This document shows, piece after piece, positions 61,001-64,000 of a DNA stretch of 64,000 bases. The stretch spans positions 117,776,709-117,840,708 of the forward strand of contig NC_134572.1 in NCBI RefSeq assembly GCF_050947875.1, read 5' to 3'. Both the position numbers and the translations under genes were made by a program. How positions within the stretch are numbered: position 1 is the stretch's first letter; each line of letters opens with the position of its first letter. The notes below the pieces were generated by a model, which did no database searches, was not told the DNA's origin, and worked only from the letters and a program-made list of their open reading frames with translations. This stretch comes from Dermacentor variabilis. Its lineage: Eukaryota; Arthropoda; Arachnida; Ixodida; Ixodidae.

Positions 61001-63489
61001 TTCTGGCGTCGAGCTTTTTGTGTGTTGACAGACAGCATGGCACTGCACATACTTTAACATGTCAGCCCGCATGCCAAGCCAGACAAACAATGCTCTCATG
61101 GTTTTGAAAAATCCGGCATGGCCTGCAGTGGATTGGTTGTGTGCCACCTTCAGTTGCCAGGTGTCAGAGATGACCAGGTAGCAATGGTACCTTCTTGTTG
61201 CCTCTTTGCCGAACAAGCAGTTCGCTTGGCTCCAGTTCTGTTGTCTCTGCGAGATCGCGAAAAAGGCGGTGATCAGGATCCAAGCTTAGGACCCTAGTCC
61301 CTTGGACCACAGTCTTCAGTTCTGAGAGATGGCCGTCACAAGCCTGTTCTTCCGATGAGCCATCCTGTGTCACCTAGAGTGTGGCATTCTCTTCTAAGGC
61401 TACTGATACTTGCTCAAGTGTAATTTCCACTTCAGGTTCTGGAGCAGCAATGGGGAACAGCGTCCCATACAGACAGTCACTTGGGCGGTCTTCACACTGG
61501 CAAGGGGCTCTGCTCAAGGCATCAGTGGGTATCTTTGCCTGTCCCCATCTGTGCTTGATTTGGCACGCCCTGCAGTCGTAGGACCCAATGCTTGACCCTA
61601 GGCAAAGCTTGGTCGGTGAACATCCATGACAAGGGAAGAGTGGTCACAGTGAATTGCAAGCTCGGCAAATTCAAGGTAGGCTTGTCCACTGCCCACACTA
61701 CTGCAAGGCACTCCCACACCTGGACAATATAATGGCTTTCAGCCTCTGTAAGAACCCTGCTAATGAAAGAAACAGGCCACAGTGCATCAGGGCTGAGCTA
61801 AGGATTGCTTGAGTGCAGCAAAAGCCTGCTCTTGACTCTCTGCCCACTCCCATGGCTCATTCTTCTTCAAAAGATCCCGAAGTGAATGTGCTGTCAATGA
61901 GAAGCATGGGATGAAGTTCCTATAATAGTAAGCAAGCCCCAGGAAGGCTTGCAACTGCTTAAATGTGCTGGGTCTTAAATAATCTAGCACTGCACACACC
62001 TTTTCTTCACCTGGTCTGCCCTGCCCAGTTGAGATGTAGCCCAAGAACTTAAGGGAATGATGGCACACCTGTATTTTGTCTCGGTTAATCGTAAGACCAG
62101 CACGTTGCAGTACTTCCCTTATCTGCTCAATGTGACACTCGAGGGTCTCCGAGTAGACTAGAACATATCTAAAGATGTCATAGCGAAGTGGTGATCAATC
62201 TCCTGTAGCACACGGTCCATCAAGGTATGAAAAGTTGCCAGGCCACCTGCCACCTTGAAGGGCATCCTGACGAATTCTAACGTACCCTGATGGCAGATGA
62301 AGGCAGTTTTCATAATGTCGGCATAGCAAACAGAAATCAGGAAAGACTCTTGGGAGAGATCGAAGCTTGAGAACCAGTGAACTCGGCCAAGTTGTGCTAG
62401 CAGCCAGTCTAGCCTGTTCGAGGTATTAGGTAGGCAGGTACCTTGGTTCGTGCATTCAACGGTCGGTGGTCCACAGCAAGCTGGTAGCCTCTAAAATTCA
62501 TCGCGAGGAGCACTAGGGCGCTACTCCAAGGGCTGCTGTGTCACCTTTTAAGAACCTGCTCTAGGAGGTCGTGTATACAGCGATTTTCTGCTTCTTAGCA
62601 TTCATTGGACGGAGCTTGCATCTCACAGGTGCACTATTCCCTGTGCATTGCTGAAACGTCTGCGCAGTACTGAACAAGGGTGGTACACCCAGGAATTATA
62701 GTGAACAAAGGGCTAAAGTCAAGAGTAGCTATCGAAAAACTAGTTATAGATTTGAAATCAGCACAAAAAACTGATTGAAACAGTGAAGTTTAGTTCAGAT
62801 TGAACCAAAAATAAAGAAAACCATTTTAGAACCCACGTCCCCTCACACCTTCGACACAATTTGTTCATTTTTTGGCGAGCATGACGACAACATGGCAATG
62901 GACCACGTTTTTGCAGTGTGGAGGAAGAGCTGTCAAGCTGCTGCAAGGCAAAGCTGGGCAAAGTAAGTTTACAAACTTTTGGAAATAAATTTTTGTTTAG
63001 CAGGCCATTTCTTTTGTCTCATTCTTGCGATAATGAAATTCCTACAAAAGCTAATTTTTCTGTCGACTTCGTTATAGCAGGTTTCGACTGTATATGTCAG
63101 CGAATGTGTTAATGTTCTGTAGCGAACTGTCACGATCAAAGCACCCTGTCCTTACTAGTGGACAGCATAGGAGGTACCTGGACAGAGACTGTAGATGCTC
63201 CATGCTGCTGCTGATGCTGATGCTGCTGCTGATGTTGCTGCTGCTGTTGGTGATGCTGCTGCTGCTGCTGCTGTTGCTGTTGTTGCTGTTGTTGCTGCTG
63301 TTGCTGCTGCTGTTGCTGCGTGGTGGGTGGCGGATGCCCATGCAGTGCTAGGAAGCCCGGCTGAAGGGGTGCCTGAAGCAGAAAGCCCCCTTGATGGTGC
63401 ATTGTTCCGCCAGCACCCTCAGCAGACTCGGCCCCAACCAAGGTGAGCGAACTCAGCTGGCCTGCCACTGTCTCACATCCTGGTGGCTC
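18852..63489 (-). CDS. R3H-domain protein (R3HDM1/2, encore group), C-terminal 608 residues, spliced
   Basis: The family binds RNA through an N-terminal R3H domain followed by a SUZ motif. Animal members (R3HDM1/2, ARPP21, Drosophila encore) act on mRNA regulation in the cytoplasm. Only the C-terminal part is in this window. Eight exons with GT..AG junctions join in phases 0,1,2,0,1,1,1 into one frame of 609 codons including the stop. In order they give a poly-Q/His exon, a Tyr/Pro block (Y-Y-V-Q-P-A-P), Gly/Ala/Pro-rich text with His/Gln clusters, a Q-Q-Q-P-L-V-G-Y block, a Gly/Ser/Met-rich stretch, a D-V-R-L-I-G-H-P-L-Q block, and a terminal segment with H-V-L-E-V-L-G-L-A-E-G and a final F-x-L-R. 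Vertebrate R3HDM2 has matching features in the same order near its C-terminus (Y-S-L-L-G-Q-P-L-Q, then R-V-L-E-V-T-D-L-P-E-G). Upstream exons lie beyond base 64000. Identity is by remembered similarity, not a search. Confidence 0.82.
20516..21284. repeat. Large imperfect inverted repeat (long-arm palindrome)
   Basis: The left arm (20516-20802) starts ACGAGGACAGAGGAAAGGAA. The right arm (about 20932-21284) ends with the complement, CCTTTCCTCTGTCCTCGT. Further paired blocks are CTAACTTCAAACTAA, AAACCACAC.TTTTTATCTGTC, ACTGATCAAAAGCACA, CCCCAAAA.GTTTAAAATAG, GCTATGCGCA and AAATCAGGCCCTTAT. The arms are about 75-85% alike by eye, with a spacer of roughly 130 bp. No open reading frame of note. The terminal GACGAGGACA text is common in tick retroelement ends, perhaps Penelope-like, but that is inference. 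Confidence 0.88.
21288..21352. repeat. ATT microsatellite, about 65 bp
   Basis: Uninterrupted trinucleotide repeat directly abutting the right arm of the inverted repeat. Confidence 0.98.
22105..22381 (-). mobile_element. tRNA-headed SINE-like repeat with 19-bp target duplication
   Basis: In reverse complement it contains GGTTAGCACAAATGGTAGAGC (A-box region), GGTTCGATCC (B box), then GACCAGGATGAGATTTTCTTGAACTCC and GGATGGGTTTCCTTTGTAGC. This is the same family as 34575-35020. It is bounded by CTGCAAGAAGTAATGACAA (22086-22104) and CTGTAAGAAGTAATGATAA (22382-22400), a 19-bp duplication with two differences. The part before the tRNA-like head is an inverted version of the distal tail. Confidence 0.82.
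23700..24060 (+). mobile_element. LINE reverse-transcriptase C-terminal fragment
   Basis: The plus-strand translation, across stops, gives M-Y-G-L-E-L-W-A-L-R-K, then L-P-Y-L-G-H-V, L-M-L-T-K-V-E and R-R-K-L-G-R-Q followed by R-L-D-G-I. This is the conserved tail of endonuclease/reverse-transcriptase LINEs (Y-F-G-H, G-K-V-E-G-R-R-x-R-G-R-Q, W-L-D-G-I). It is degraded and truncated at both ends. Confidence 0.75.
25109..25330 (-). CDS. Exon 7: conserved D-V-R-L-I-G-H-P-L-Q block and Pro/Arg-rich text
   Basis: The acceptor is a strong pyrimidine tract ending CGCGACAG, and the first two bases (AC) complete a GAC Asp codon with the last G of exon 6. The frame V-R-L-I-G-H-P-L-Q-Q-H-H-E continues as a low-complexity Pro/Ala/Arg stretch ending S-S-T-T-S. 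The donor is CTG|GTATGTGA. Two other frames are also open over most of the exon because of its GC content; phase and family similarity select this one. Confidence 0.83.
26513..26686 (-). CDS. Exon 6: Gly/Gln/His-rich, ends A-A-M-A-A-L-Y-R-S-R-G-L-S-L-L-P
   Basis: The acceptor TTGTTGTTTAG precedes 26686. The first two bases complete a Gly codon, giving S-M-G-S-M-G-M-S-G-G-E-D-G across the junction with exon 5. The frame continues with a Q-Q-Q-H-H-Q-Q-R-H cluster. The donor is CTACCAG|GTGAGC. The other phase would meet a TGA, which supports the presence of exon 5 upstream. Confidence 0.83.
28165..28375 (+). repeat. GAGTG-type degenerate minisatellite, left part
   Basis: Repeated words such as GTGAGTGGGAGTATGAGTGAGTG and AAGTGTGAGTTG. 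The same texture resumes at 31348-31600 after the Tigger insertion, so the element split one array. Confidence 0.6.
28714..29900 (+). pseudogene. pogo/Tigger transposase (CENP-B-like HTH plus DDE), frameshifted
   Basis: The ATG at 28714 opens a psq/CENP-B-type helix-turn-helix with A-A-F-R-R-K-V-I-L-A-A and G-V-N-E-A-S-I-H-G-W-R. A second DNA-binding segment follows (L-T-E-F-V-H-Q-Q-R-A and A-R-S-K-E-L-A). Then come DDE_1 blocks: N-A-D-Q-T-P-V near 29219, F-K-R-K-T-L-P-K-G, L-V-L-D-A-F-R-C-H near 29490 and S-Q-L-Q-P-L-D-V near 29590. The three acidic positions are present, but the frame changes several times and early stops occur, so it is not functional. The acidic C-terminus (E-D-E-Y-L-W-E-D) is usual for the family. 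Confidence 0.87.
29993..31309 (+). mobile_element. mariner-family transposon, 1317 bp
   Basis: The inverted termini TGAGGTCTGTTAGAAAAGTA and (complement of the right end) CGAGGTCCGTTAGAAAAGTA extend about 28 bp with few mismatches. TA target duplications are at 29991-29992 and 31310-31311. The size and one-gene layout are typical of mariner. It is inserted in the right arm region of the Tigger element. Confidence 0.95.
30203..31237 (+). pseudogene. mariner transposase (DD34D type), disrupted
   Basis: The start M-A-E-Q-L-K-Q-R-C-C-I-K-F-C is followed by the paired HTH region (S-S-T-Q-I-K-E-W-Y-N-W-F-K-D). A stop at about 30398 and frame changes near 30850 break the gene. The catalytic region is recognisable: T-G-E-E-S-W-V-Y-G-C-D with the first Asp (about 30690), H-H-D-N-A-P-P-H with the second (about 30937), and Y-S-P-D-M-A-P-C-D-F-W with the third (about 31050), consistent with DD34D. 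The C-terminal half ends at TAG 31235-31237. The element is inactive but fairly young, because all motifs survive. Confidence 0.93.
31348..31600 (+). repeat. GAGTG-type degenerate minisatellite, right part
   Basis: Continues the array at 28165-28375: GAGGTGAGTTATGAATGCGAG, GATGAGTAGGTGTGAGTATG, GTGAGTGCTGATGAGTG. Confidence 0.6.
31925..33952 (+). mobile_element. RTE-like LINE (endonuclease/reverse-transcriptase type), 5'-truncated and broken
   Basis: The plus-strand RT blocks in order are D-G-I-T-V-D-L-I-K, C-R-P-I-S-L-L-P-V-L-Y-K-I-F, E-Q-A-G-F-R-K-G, L-I-D-Y-E-K-A-F-D-S (about 32330), Q-R-D-T-I-S-P-M-L-F-T (about 32515), then after the LTR L-E-E-V-F-K-L-L, F-A-D-Y-V-V-L-F-S (about 33160), V-K-E-Y-I-Y-L-G-Q, Y-N-Q-C-I-L-P-V-L-T-Y-G-A-E-T-W and R-R-L-L-G-I. 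The active-site motif is F-A-D-Y instead of F-A-D-D, and stops interrupt it. A 540-bp solo LTR splits it at 32537. It ends at an ATT array, a normal tail for such LINEs. Confidence 0.88.
32537..33076 (+). mobile_element. Solo LTR, 540 bp, with 4-bp target duplication
   Basis: Starts TGTGGGG and ends CCCCACA, a perfect 7-bp terminal inversion with TG..CA ends. It is flanked by CTGT (32533-32536 and 33077-33080). A poly(A) signal AATAAA lies at 33001-33006. Removing the LTR and one CTGT rejoins the surrounding RT frame as L-F-T-V-C-L-E-E-V-F. A 4-5 bp duplication fits Ty3/gypsy or BEL-type elements. No internal region is left. Strand is set by the AATAAA. Confidence 0.9.
33953..34024. repeat. 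ATT microsatellite, 72 bp
   Basis: Uninterrupted array directly at the 3' end of the RTE-like LINE. Confidence 0.98.
34575..35020 (+). mobile_element. tRNA-headed repeat between inverted arms (SINE-like)
   Basis: A tRNA-like head (34808-34881) with A-box region GGTTAGCTCAGATAGTAGAGC and B box GGTTCGAGTC is followed by GAATTTTTCTTCAACTGC and GCTTTTCTTTCGAGGAAC (34883-34922), then TTTCCTTTGTAGCAATGG. Upstream, 34624-34690 is the reverse complement of 34881-34948. Weaker pairing reaches about 34575 on the left and 35005 on the right. A copy of the distal tail GATGTCTCGTTTTCCCTTAA occurs in direct orientation at both 34693 and 34961. It is the same family as 22105-22381. Confidence 0.8.
35884..35939. 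repeat. Near-perfect 56-bp palindrome
   Basis: 27-bp arms (starting AATGATGCACAGAACTC) separated by GA, with one mismatch. The right arm runs into the TTAA that starts the element at 35943. Confidence 0.95.
35943..36655 (+). mobile_element. TTAA-start element, AGGGGCCCTGAACC terminus
   Basis: TTAA at 35939-35942 is followed by AGGGGCCCTGAACCAACCC, related in form to the other AGGG(G)CC-terminus elements here. The body includes GATTGCCGATAACTCCGCTTCTGCT and TTTTTGCAGCAAAGTATTTCTGAA. A clean right end was not found; about 36655 is an estimate. It is non-coding. Confidence 0.5.
37912..38597. mobile_element. Long-TIR element with TTA duplication (Harbinger-like MITE), itself interrupted
   Basis: About 47-bp inverted arms: CCGTATTCAGAAATGTATCC... 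at 37914 and its complement ending ...GATGCATTTCTGAATACGG at 38594. They are flanked by TTA (37909-37911 and 38598-38600). A 3-bp TTA/TAA duplication is typical of PIF/Harbinger. The original element is short (about 180 bp) because 38039-38543 is a later insertion. The uninterrupted sister copy at 51660 shows the site was GCTTAGC. Confidence 0.8.
38039..38543. mobile_element. TTAA-flanked miniature element, AGGGACATTAAAGTG termini
   Basis: Termini AGGGACATTAAAGTGAAA and the complement of TTTTCACTTTAGTGTCTCT, with TTAA at 38035-38038 and 38544-38547. About 505 bp, non-coding. It lies inside the long-TIR element. The ends resemble those of 8329-9348. Confidence 0.85.
39178..39412 (-). CDS. Exon 5: Gly/Ser/Met-rich
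   Basis: The acceptor AACGCAG precedes 39412 and is in phase 0 with exon 4; the donor is ATGG|GTGAGG. The frame reads S-L-V-P-C-V-A-R-P through G-P-T-S-F-A-V-G and ends GDGSMGERMASSGDASSMG, whose style continues into exon 6. The length 235 leaves phase 1, exactly what exon 6 needs. Another frame is also open across the exon, so the call rests on phase and composition. The acceptor's pyrimidine tract is weak. Confidence 0.65.
39485..39600 (+). mobile_element. Left end of a hAT-like miniature element
   Basis: Begins TAGGGGTGTGCGAAT, the same terminus as 57180-57846, followed by ATTCAAATAGAATATTGAATAC. The right end was not found; truncated. Confidence 0.5.
40548..40860 (-). repeat. GAGTG-type degenerate minisatellite (CACTC on plus)
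   Basis: Many CACTCGCACTCACTCACATTC-like words; reverse complement of the texture at 28165-28375 and 31348-31600. Confidence 0.65.
40947..41097 (-). CDS. Exon 4: Pro/Gln-rich Q-Q-Q-P-L-V-G-Y block
   Basis: The acceptor GTGCACGCAG precedes 41097. One base completes the codon from exon 3, then L-P-L-R-Y-L-R-P-Q-T-P-P, A-Q-A-Q-Q-Q-P-L-V-G-Y-A and P-P-Q-H-P-L-P-P-M-V-T-A-F-Q. The donor is TTCCAG|GTGAAT. An upstream AG (CTTGCAG) would shift the frame and lose this text. The Pro/Gln-rich composition suits the family. Confidence 0.82.
41316..42449. mobile_element. Non-autonomous pogo/Tigger-type element
   Basis: Inverted termini CAGTTAGACCTTGATATAAC (41316) and CAGTTAAACCTCGGTATAAC (complement of the right end at 42449). 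TA follows on the right (42450-42451); the left flank is AC, so the duplication is imperfect. Internal text repeats ATATAACGAA motifs. About 1.13 kb, with no transposase. Confidence 0.83.
42456..42781. mobile_element. TA-flanked MITE, 326 bp
   Basis: Begins CCGTCTAGACTCGCCTAAGG and ends with the complement of CCGTATAGACTTGTGTGAGG. TA is at 42454-42455 and 42782-42783. Each half contains a T run after a GTGC/GGTCGCAC block. Related ends may occur near 49645. Confidence 0.8.
42785..43280. repeat. Imperfect inverted repeat, about 200-bp arms
   Basis: Left arm 42785-42985 and right arm about 43078-43280. Paired blocks are TTTTTGTTTATCTCCT, TTTATGCAAGCTT.CTTT and GGAATGCCATAA. The loop is about 90 bp. 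Identity of the arms is roughly 70-75% by eye. No terminal features were recognised. Confidence 0.75.
44841..45556 (+). pseudogene. Remnant of an unidentified transposon protein
   Basis: An ORF of 99 codons (44841-45140) starts near F-T-M-A-G-G-E-N-K-F-R-S-L-C-H-Y-G-C. After stops, a segment at 45440-45556 reads S-K-E-Q-H-A-S-L-F-A-L-Q-A-A-V-A-E-A-V and F-N-T-G-N-L-H-A-S-P-A-I-L-Q-Q-L, a helical pattern also seen in uncharacterised tick transposon proteins as I recall them. Only about 0.7 kb remains before the Tigger insertion. Text with basic residues (Q-R-A-K-E-E-K-L-H-R) resumes after it at about 48010. Function is not assignable. Confidence 0.4.
45979..47715 (+). pseudogene. Tigger/jerky-like transposase (CENP-B HTH, DDE_1), frameshifted and SINE-interrupted
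   Basis: The ATG at 45979 gives M-S-R-K-R-T-V-M-S-L-G-D-K-L-N-I-I-E-E with a CENP-B-type HTH. A second HTH (HTH_Tnp_Tc5) follows with W-L-H-Q-A-R and F-Q-A-S-N-G-W-L-Y-R. The DDE_1 core has N-A-D-E-S-S-I-F-Y (about 46470), L-L-F-M-D-N-A-P-C-H (about 46782) and L-Q-P-L-D-A-G-I-I-K (about 46880), so all three acids are kept. Frames change near 46090, near 46380 and at a T run at about 46842. The C-terminal H-G-S codon run is split by the SINE at 47460 and would resume N-K-V-Q-K-K to a stop at 47713. Confidence 0.93.
47460..47631 (+). mobile_element. tRNA-derived tick SINE (Ruka-like) inside Tigger transposase
   Basis: The head CCGCCGTGGTTGCTGAGTGG, B box GGGATCGACTCCC and body GCGAAATGCGG lead to CCTCATAATCAGAAAGTG and a short T-rich end. 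It is flanked by perfect 15-bp duplications TTGGTTCACGGATCA (47445-47459 and 47632-47646). Shorter than the copy at 5902 because of an internal deletion. Confidence 0.97.
49135..49486 (-). CDS. Exon 3: Gly/Ala/Pro-rich with His/Gln clusters
   Basis: The acceptor CTTTCCGCTTGCAG precedes 49486. Two bases complete a Val codon, then G-L-A-A-A-S-P, G-G-G-S-Y-P-V-W-G-Y-Y-A-P-P, G-E-P-Y-H-H-H-Q-H-Q-Q-Q-H and P-P-H-Q-Q-P-P-P-P-A. The donor is either GCCAG|GTACAG (49134) or, 12 bases on, GGCCT|GTAAGC (49122). Both keep phase, so a four-residue variation is possible. Confidence 0.83.
50569..52211. mobile_element. Copy 2 of the GGGGG-terminus element, TTAA at both ends
   Basis: Begins TTAAGGGGGCAGGTGGACATC and ends GCCGCATCCCCCCTTAA, so both ends read TTAAGGGGG inward. 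No intact protein. Contains a degenerate tandem array (51190-51680). The right third matches 38640-39130, and the left part contains a CAATGAAATTTGGCAGCC block typical of this repeat type. It is uninterrupted at the site where copy 1 carries the long-TIR element. Confidence 0.72.
51190..51680. repeat. Degenerate tandem array with CAGTCCGAGGTGCC / ATGTGCTTAG words
   Basis: Recurring phrases are GCGCAGTCCGAGGTGCC, GCACGAAATGCCTAG, GGCTCGAGGAGTCGA and GATGTGCTTAG. They are spaced about 35-75 bp apart over roughly 490 bp, with heavy divergence. A shorter version is at 37600-37910. It is internal to the transposable element. Confidence 0.75.
53245..54500. mobile_element. Non-autonomous pogo/Tigger-type element
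   Basis: The left terminus CAGTTGAACCTCGCAATAAC pairs with the complement of the right end, CAATCAAAACCCACGATAAC. TA follows at 54501-54502. About 1.26 kb, no transposase. It contains an internal inverted pair (about 53957-53987 with 54025-54055, GTTCAGCTTGCATTCAG-like). Confidence 0.8.
55167..55257 (-). CDS. Exon 2: Y-Y-V-Q-P-A-P block, 91 bp
   Basis: The acceptor TTCTCTGCCCAG precedes 55257 and the donor ACAGG|GTAAGT is strong. In phase 0 it reads G-P-I-Y-Y-V-Q-P-A-P-L-T-T-C-G-R-N-Y-V, then V-P-E-A-H-A-N-S-Q plus one base. A Tyr-Tyr-containing Pro/Gln motif near poly-Q text also occurs in R3HDM2. Confidence 0.82.
55325..55545 (-). mobile_element. tRNA-derived SINE, diverged
   Basis: In reverse complement: CTCCACTGTGGCTCAGTGGC head, GGGTTCGATTCC B box, then AAAATTAGTGTGGAGCCC and GGTTAACCACCCCACAATTG. 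The arrangement follows the Ruka-like SINEs but it is clearly more diverged. Confidence 0.8.
57180..57846. mobile_element. hAT-like MITE, 667 bp
   Basis: The left terminus TAGGGGTGTGCGAAT and the complement of the right end TACAGGTGCGTGAAT pair imperfectly, followed by TTCGAA-rich text. The flanks GTTTTTGT (57172-57179) and GTTTTCGT (57847-57854) match at 7 of 8 bases. An 8-bp duplication is typical of hAT. No coding frame. Confidence 0.78.
57921..58105 (+). mobile_element. Left-end fragment of a pogo/Tigger-like element
   Basis: TA then CAGTGGAATCCTGTTGATAC, followed by TTCCTCGCTGGTGCATTTTCC. It is cut off at the repeat starting near 58107; no right end was seen. Confidence 0.55.
58107..58980 (+). 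repeat. Composite repeat with a tRNA-like segment
   Basis: Bounded by CGATAGCGTTATCGC near 58138 and AACGCTATCGCGTTAA at 58960-58975, which are partly complementary. A tRNA-like stretch at about 58806-58860 has TGGCTAGCGTCTCCG and a B box GGTTCGATTCC. The frames at 58234-58979 are not recognisable proteins. Exact ends are uncertain. Confidence 0.5.
59325..60715. repeat. Possible element with long imperfect terminal repeats
   Basis: GAGGGATCACGTGG at 59392 and its complement CCACGTGATCCCTC at 60648 sit within a wider weak inversion (TCGCCATCTATCGG against the complement of CCGACGGTGGCGCC). No transposase seen. Confidence 0.4.
60893..62640 (-). mobile_element. Ty3/gypsy LTR-retrotransposon pol relic
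   Basis: Minus-strand text, over stops and shifts, gives the pol order. The RT start has W-S-S-A-L-V-L-L and L-A-V-D-H-R-P-L-N (about 62520-62460), then L-E-F-V-R-M-P-F and S-L-K-F-L-G-Y-I-S. The connection/RNase H part has L-Q-A-F-L-G-L-A-Y-Y-Y-R-N-F-I-P and E-C-L-A-V-V-W-A-V. The integrase zinc region has H-N-Q-S-T-A-G-H-A-G and C-H-A-V-C-Q-H-T-K-S (about 61150-61030), and the start of the integrase core has E-E-L-S-V-D-I-I-E-P-L-P (about 60960). No LTRs, gag or rest of integrase were found. Heavily decayed. Confidence 0.88.
62686..63090. mobile_element. Possible short Tigger-type MITE
   Basis: The right end CGTTATAGCAGGTTTCGACTG (complement CAGTCGAAACCTGCTATAAC) followed by TA is of the pogo/Tigger type. 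A weakly matching left end (CACCCAGG..TTATAGTGAAC) follows TA at 62684-62685. Confidence 0.5.
63178..63489 (-). CDS. Exon 1 of those seen: poly-Q/His tract
   Basis: The acceptor GGCTGCCGCAG precedes 63489 and the donor GTCCAG|GTACCT follows. It is phase 0 at both ends (104 codons). The text is E-P-P-G-C-E-T-V-A-G-Q-L-S-S-L, then M-H-H-Q-G-G-F-L-L-Q-A-P-L-Q-P-G, then about 20 Gln encoded by mixed CAG/CAA, followed by H-H-Q-Q-Q-Q-Q-H-type clusters and G-A-S-T-V-S-V-Q. The acceptor lacks a strong pyrimidine tract, so the true start may differ; the frame is open to 63549, with a TGA just upstream. Confidence 0.78.
63205..63318 (-). repeat. CAG/CAA repeat coding for poly-Q and Q/H
   Basis: Mixed CAG and CAA codons with CAT interruptions. 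The opposite strand and other frames give poly-Leu/Ala frames that are not genes. Confidence 0.95.
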
Positions 63490-63589
63490 CTGCGGCAGCC
63501 AAAGCCAATGCAGCGGTCCGTGAGGTAAGGCAGCAAGAGAAGCAAGCATACCTCACTGTTTGCGCTGTGCTGAGCTACTGTAAAAATTA

Positions 63590-63646
63590 AAATAAAATTC
63601 TGGAATTTTAGGTGCTAAAACAACCATCTGATTATGAGGCACATCG
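63590..63646 (-). mobile_element. SINE 3' fragment interrupted by Tigger
   Basis: In reverse complement GATGTGCCTCATAATCAGATGG then TTGTTTTAGCACCTAAAATTCC, which is the conserved 3' part of the Ruka-like SINE. The upstream half would continue beyond the Tigger that starts at 63649. Confidence 0.75.
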
Positions 63647-63648
63647 TA

Positions 63649-64000
63649 CAGTAAAACCTCGTTAAACCGTACCCGCTTAAACAGTAGTTTCGTTTTAATA
63701 GTAGTAAAATCAAATCCCCGACTCAGCGGCCATTGAACATAATGTGTTTCGTATCCGCATAAACCGTACCAGCTTACTGCGTACGCATCGGTTAAAACGT
63801 AGCGTTTGAACTTTTCGTCGCGCAAACACGGCGCTGCGCCGTCTCCATCGGGCGGCCCGGCAGAACAACACGCCTCAGAGATCGGAACAACGGCCTCCAA
63901 GCGCCCTGTGCGTTTGCGCGTGAAGCCACAGCAACATCAACATCGTTTCGACGCGGTGCCAGAGAGCGTTATGGCGTCGTGCAAGCGAGGACTCGCGTCG
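63649..64000 (+). mobile_element. Left part of a pogo/Tigger element, cut by the window end
   Basis: TA (63647-63648) then CAGTAAAACCTCGTTAAACC and CCGTACCCGCTTAAACAGTAG, a typical pogo/Tigger terminus. An ATG at 63971 (M-A-S-C-K-R-G-L-A-S) is where a transposase of this type could start. Confidence 0.78.

Larger units (their letters stand above)
55258..63177 (-). other. Intron 1 of those seen (about 7.9 kb)
   Basis: Contains a SINE, a hAT-like MITE, a pogo end, a tRNA-like composite repeat, a long-TIR repeat and a gypsy relic. Bases 55560-57170 show nothing recognised. Confidence 0.65.

Noticed and set aside
63094..63446. Plus-strand poly-Leu and poly-Ala open frames
   Set aside because: Shadows of the CAG/CAA poly-Q exon on the minus strand.

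Overview
The window is eukaryotic and almost certainly from a hard tick (Ixodidae), probably a metastriate species. The reasons are several copies of the tRNA-derived SINE typical of tick genomes (head reading like CCGTGGTTGCTCAGTGG, Ruka-like), very dense mixed-superfamily transposons, long introns with GT..AG boundaries, and no operon structure. The species call is inference from repeat families. No bacterial, CRISPR or true tRNA/rRNA gene was found.

The one host gene I can support is the 3' half of an R3H-domain protein gene of the R3HDM1/R3HDM2/encore group. It lies on the minus strand, from about 63.5 kb down to a poly(A) signal at 14.6 kb. Eight coding exons (63178-63489, 55167-55257, 49135-49486, 40947-41097, 39178-39412, 26513-26686, 25109-25330, 18852-19141) join with matching intron phases (0,1,2,0,1,1,1) into 608 residues ending at a TAG. 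The exons encode poly-Q/His tracts, Gly/Pro/Ser-rich linkers, a short conserved D-V-R-L-I-G-H-P-L-Q block and a C-terminal small folded segment that resembles the C-terminus of vertebrate R3HDM2. The R3H and SUZ domains must lie beyond base 64000. The 3' UTR is about 4.3 kb.

Bases 1-14500, downstream of this gene, hold no recognisable host gene. They contain SINE pieces, a 5'-truncated Jockey/I-like LINE (2856-6886, minus), several elements bounded by TTAA with AGGG(A/G)C termini, and other interspersed repeats.

The introns hold most of the mobile DNA. Layered insertions can be read base by base: SINE inside a TTAA element inside a LINE (2.9-6.9 kb); a mariner inside a pogo/Tigger element inside a GAGTG-type minisatellite (28.2-31.6 kb); a solo LTR inside an RTE-like LINE (31.9-34.0 kb); a TTAA element inside a long-TIR element inside a GGGGG-terminus element (36.9-39.2 kb); a SINE inside a Tigger transposase inside a larger GGGGG-terminus element (44.4-48.7 kb); and a Ty3/gypsy pol relic (60.9-62.6 kb). 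In several cases a target duplication, a frame restored on removal, or an empty sister copy proves the order.

The least explained items are the TTAA/GGGGG-terminus element family with an internal degenerate tandem array, a tRNA-like repeat sitting between long inverted arms, and two large imperfect palindromes (20.5-21.3 kb and 42.8-43.3 kb).
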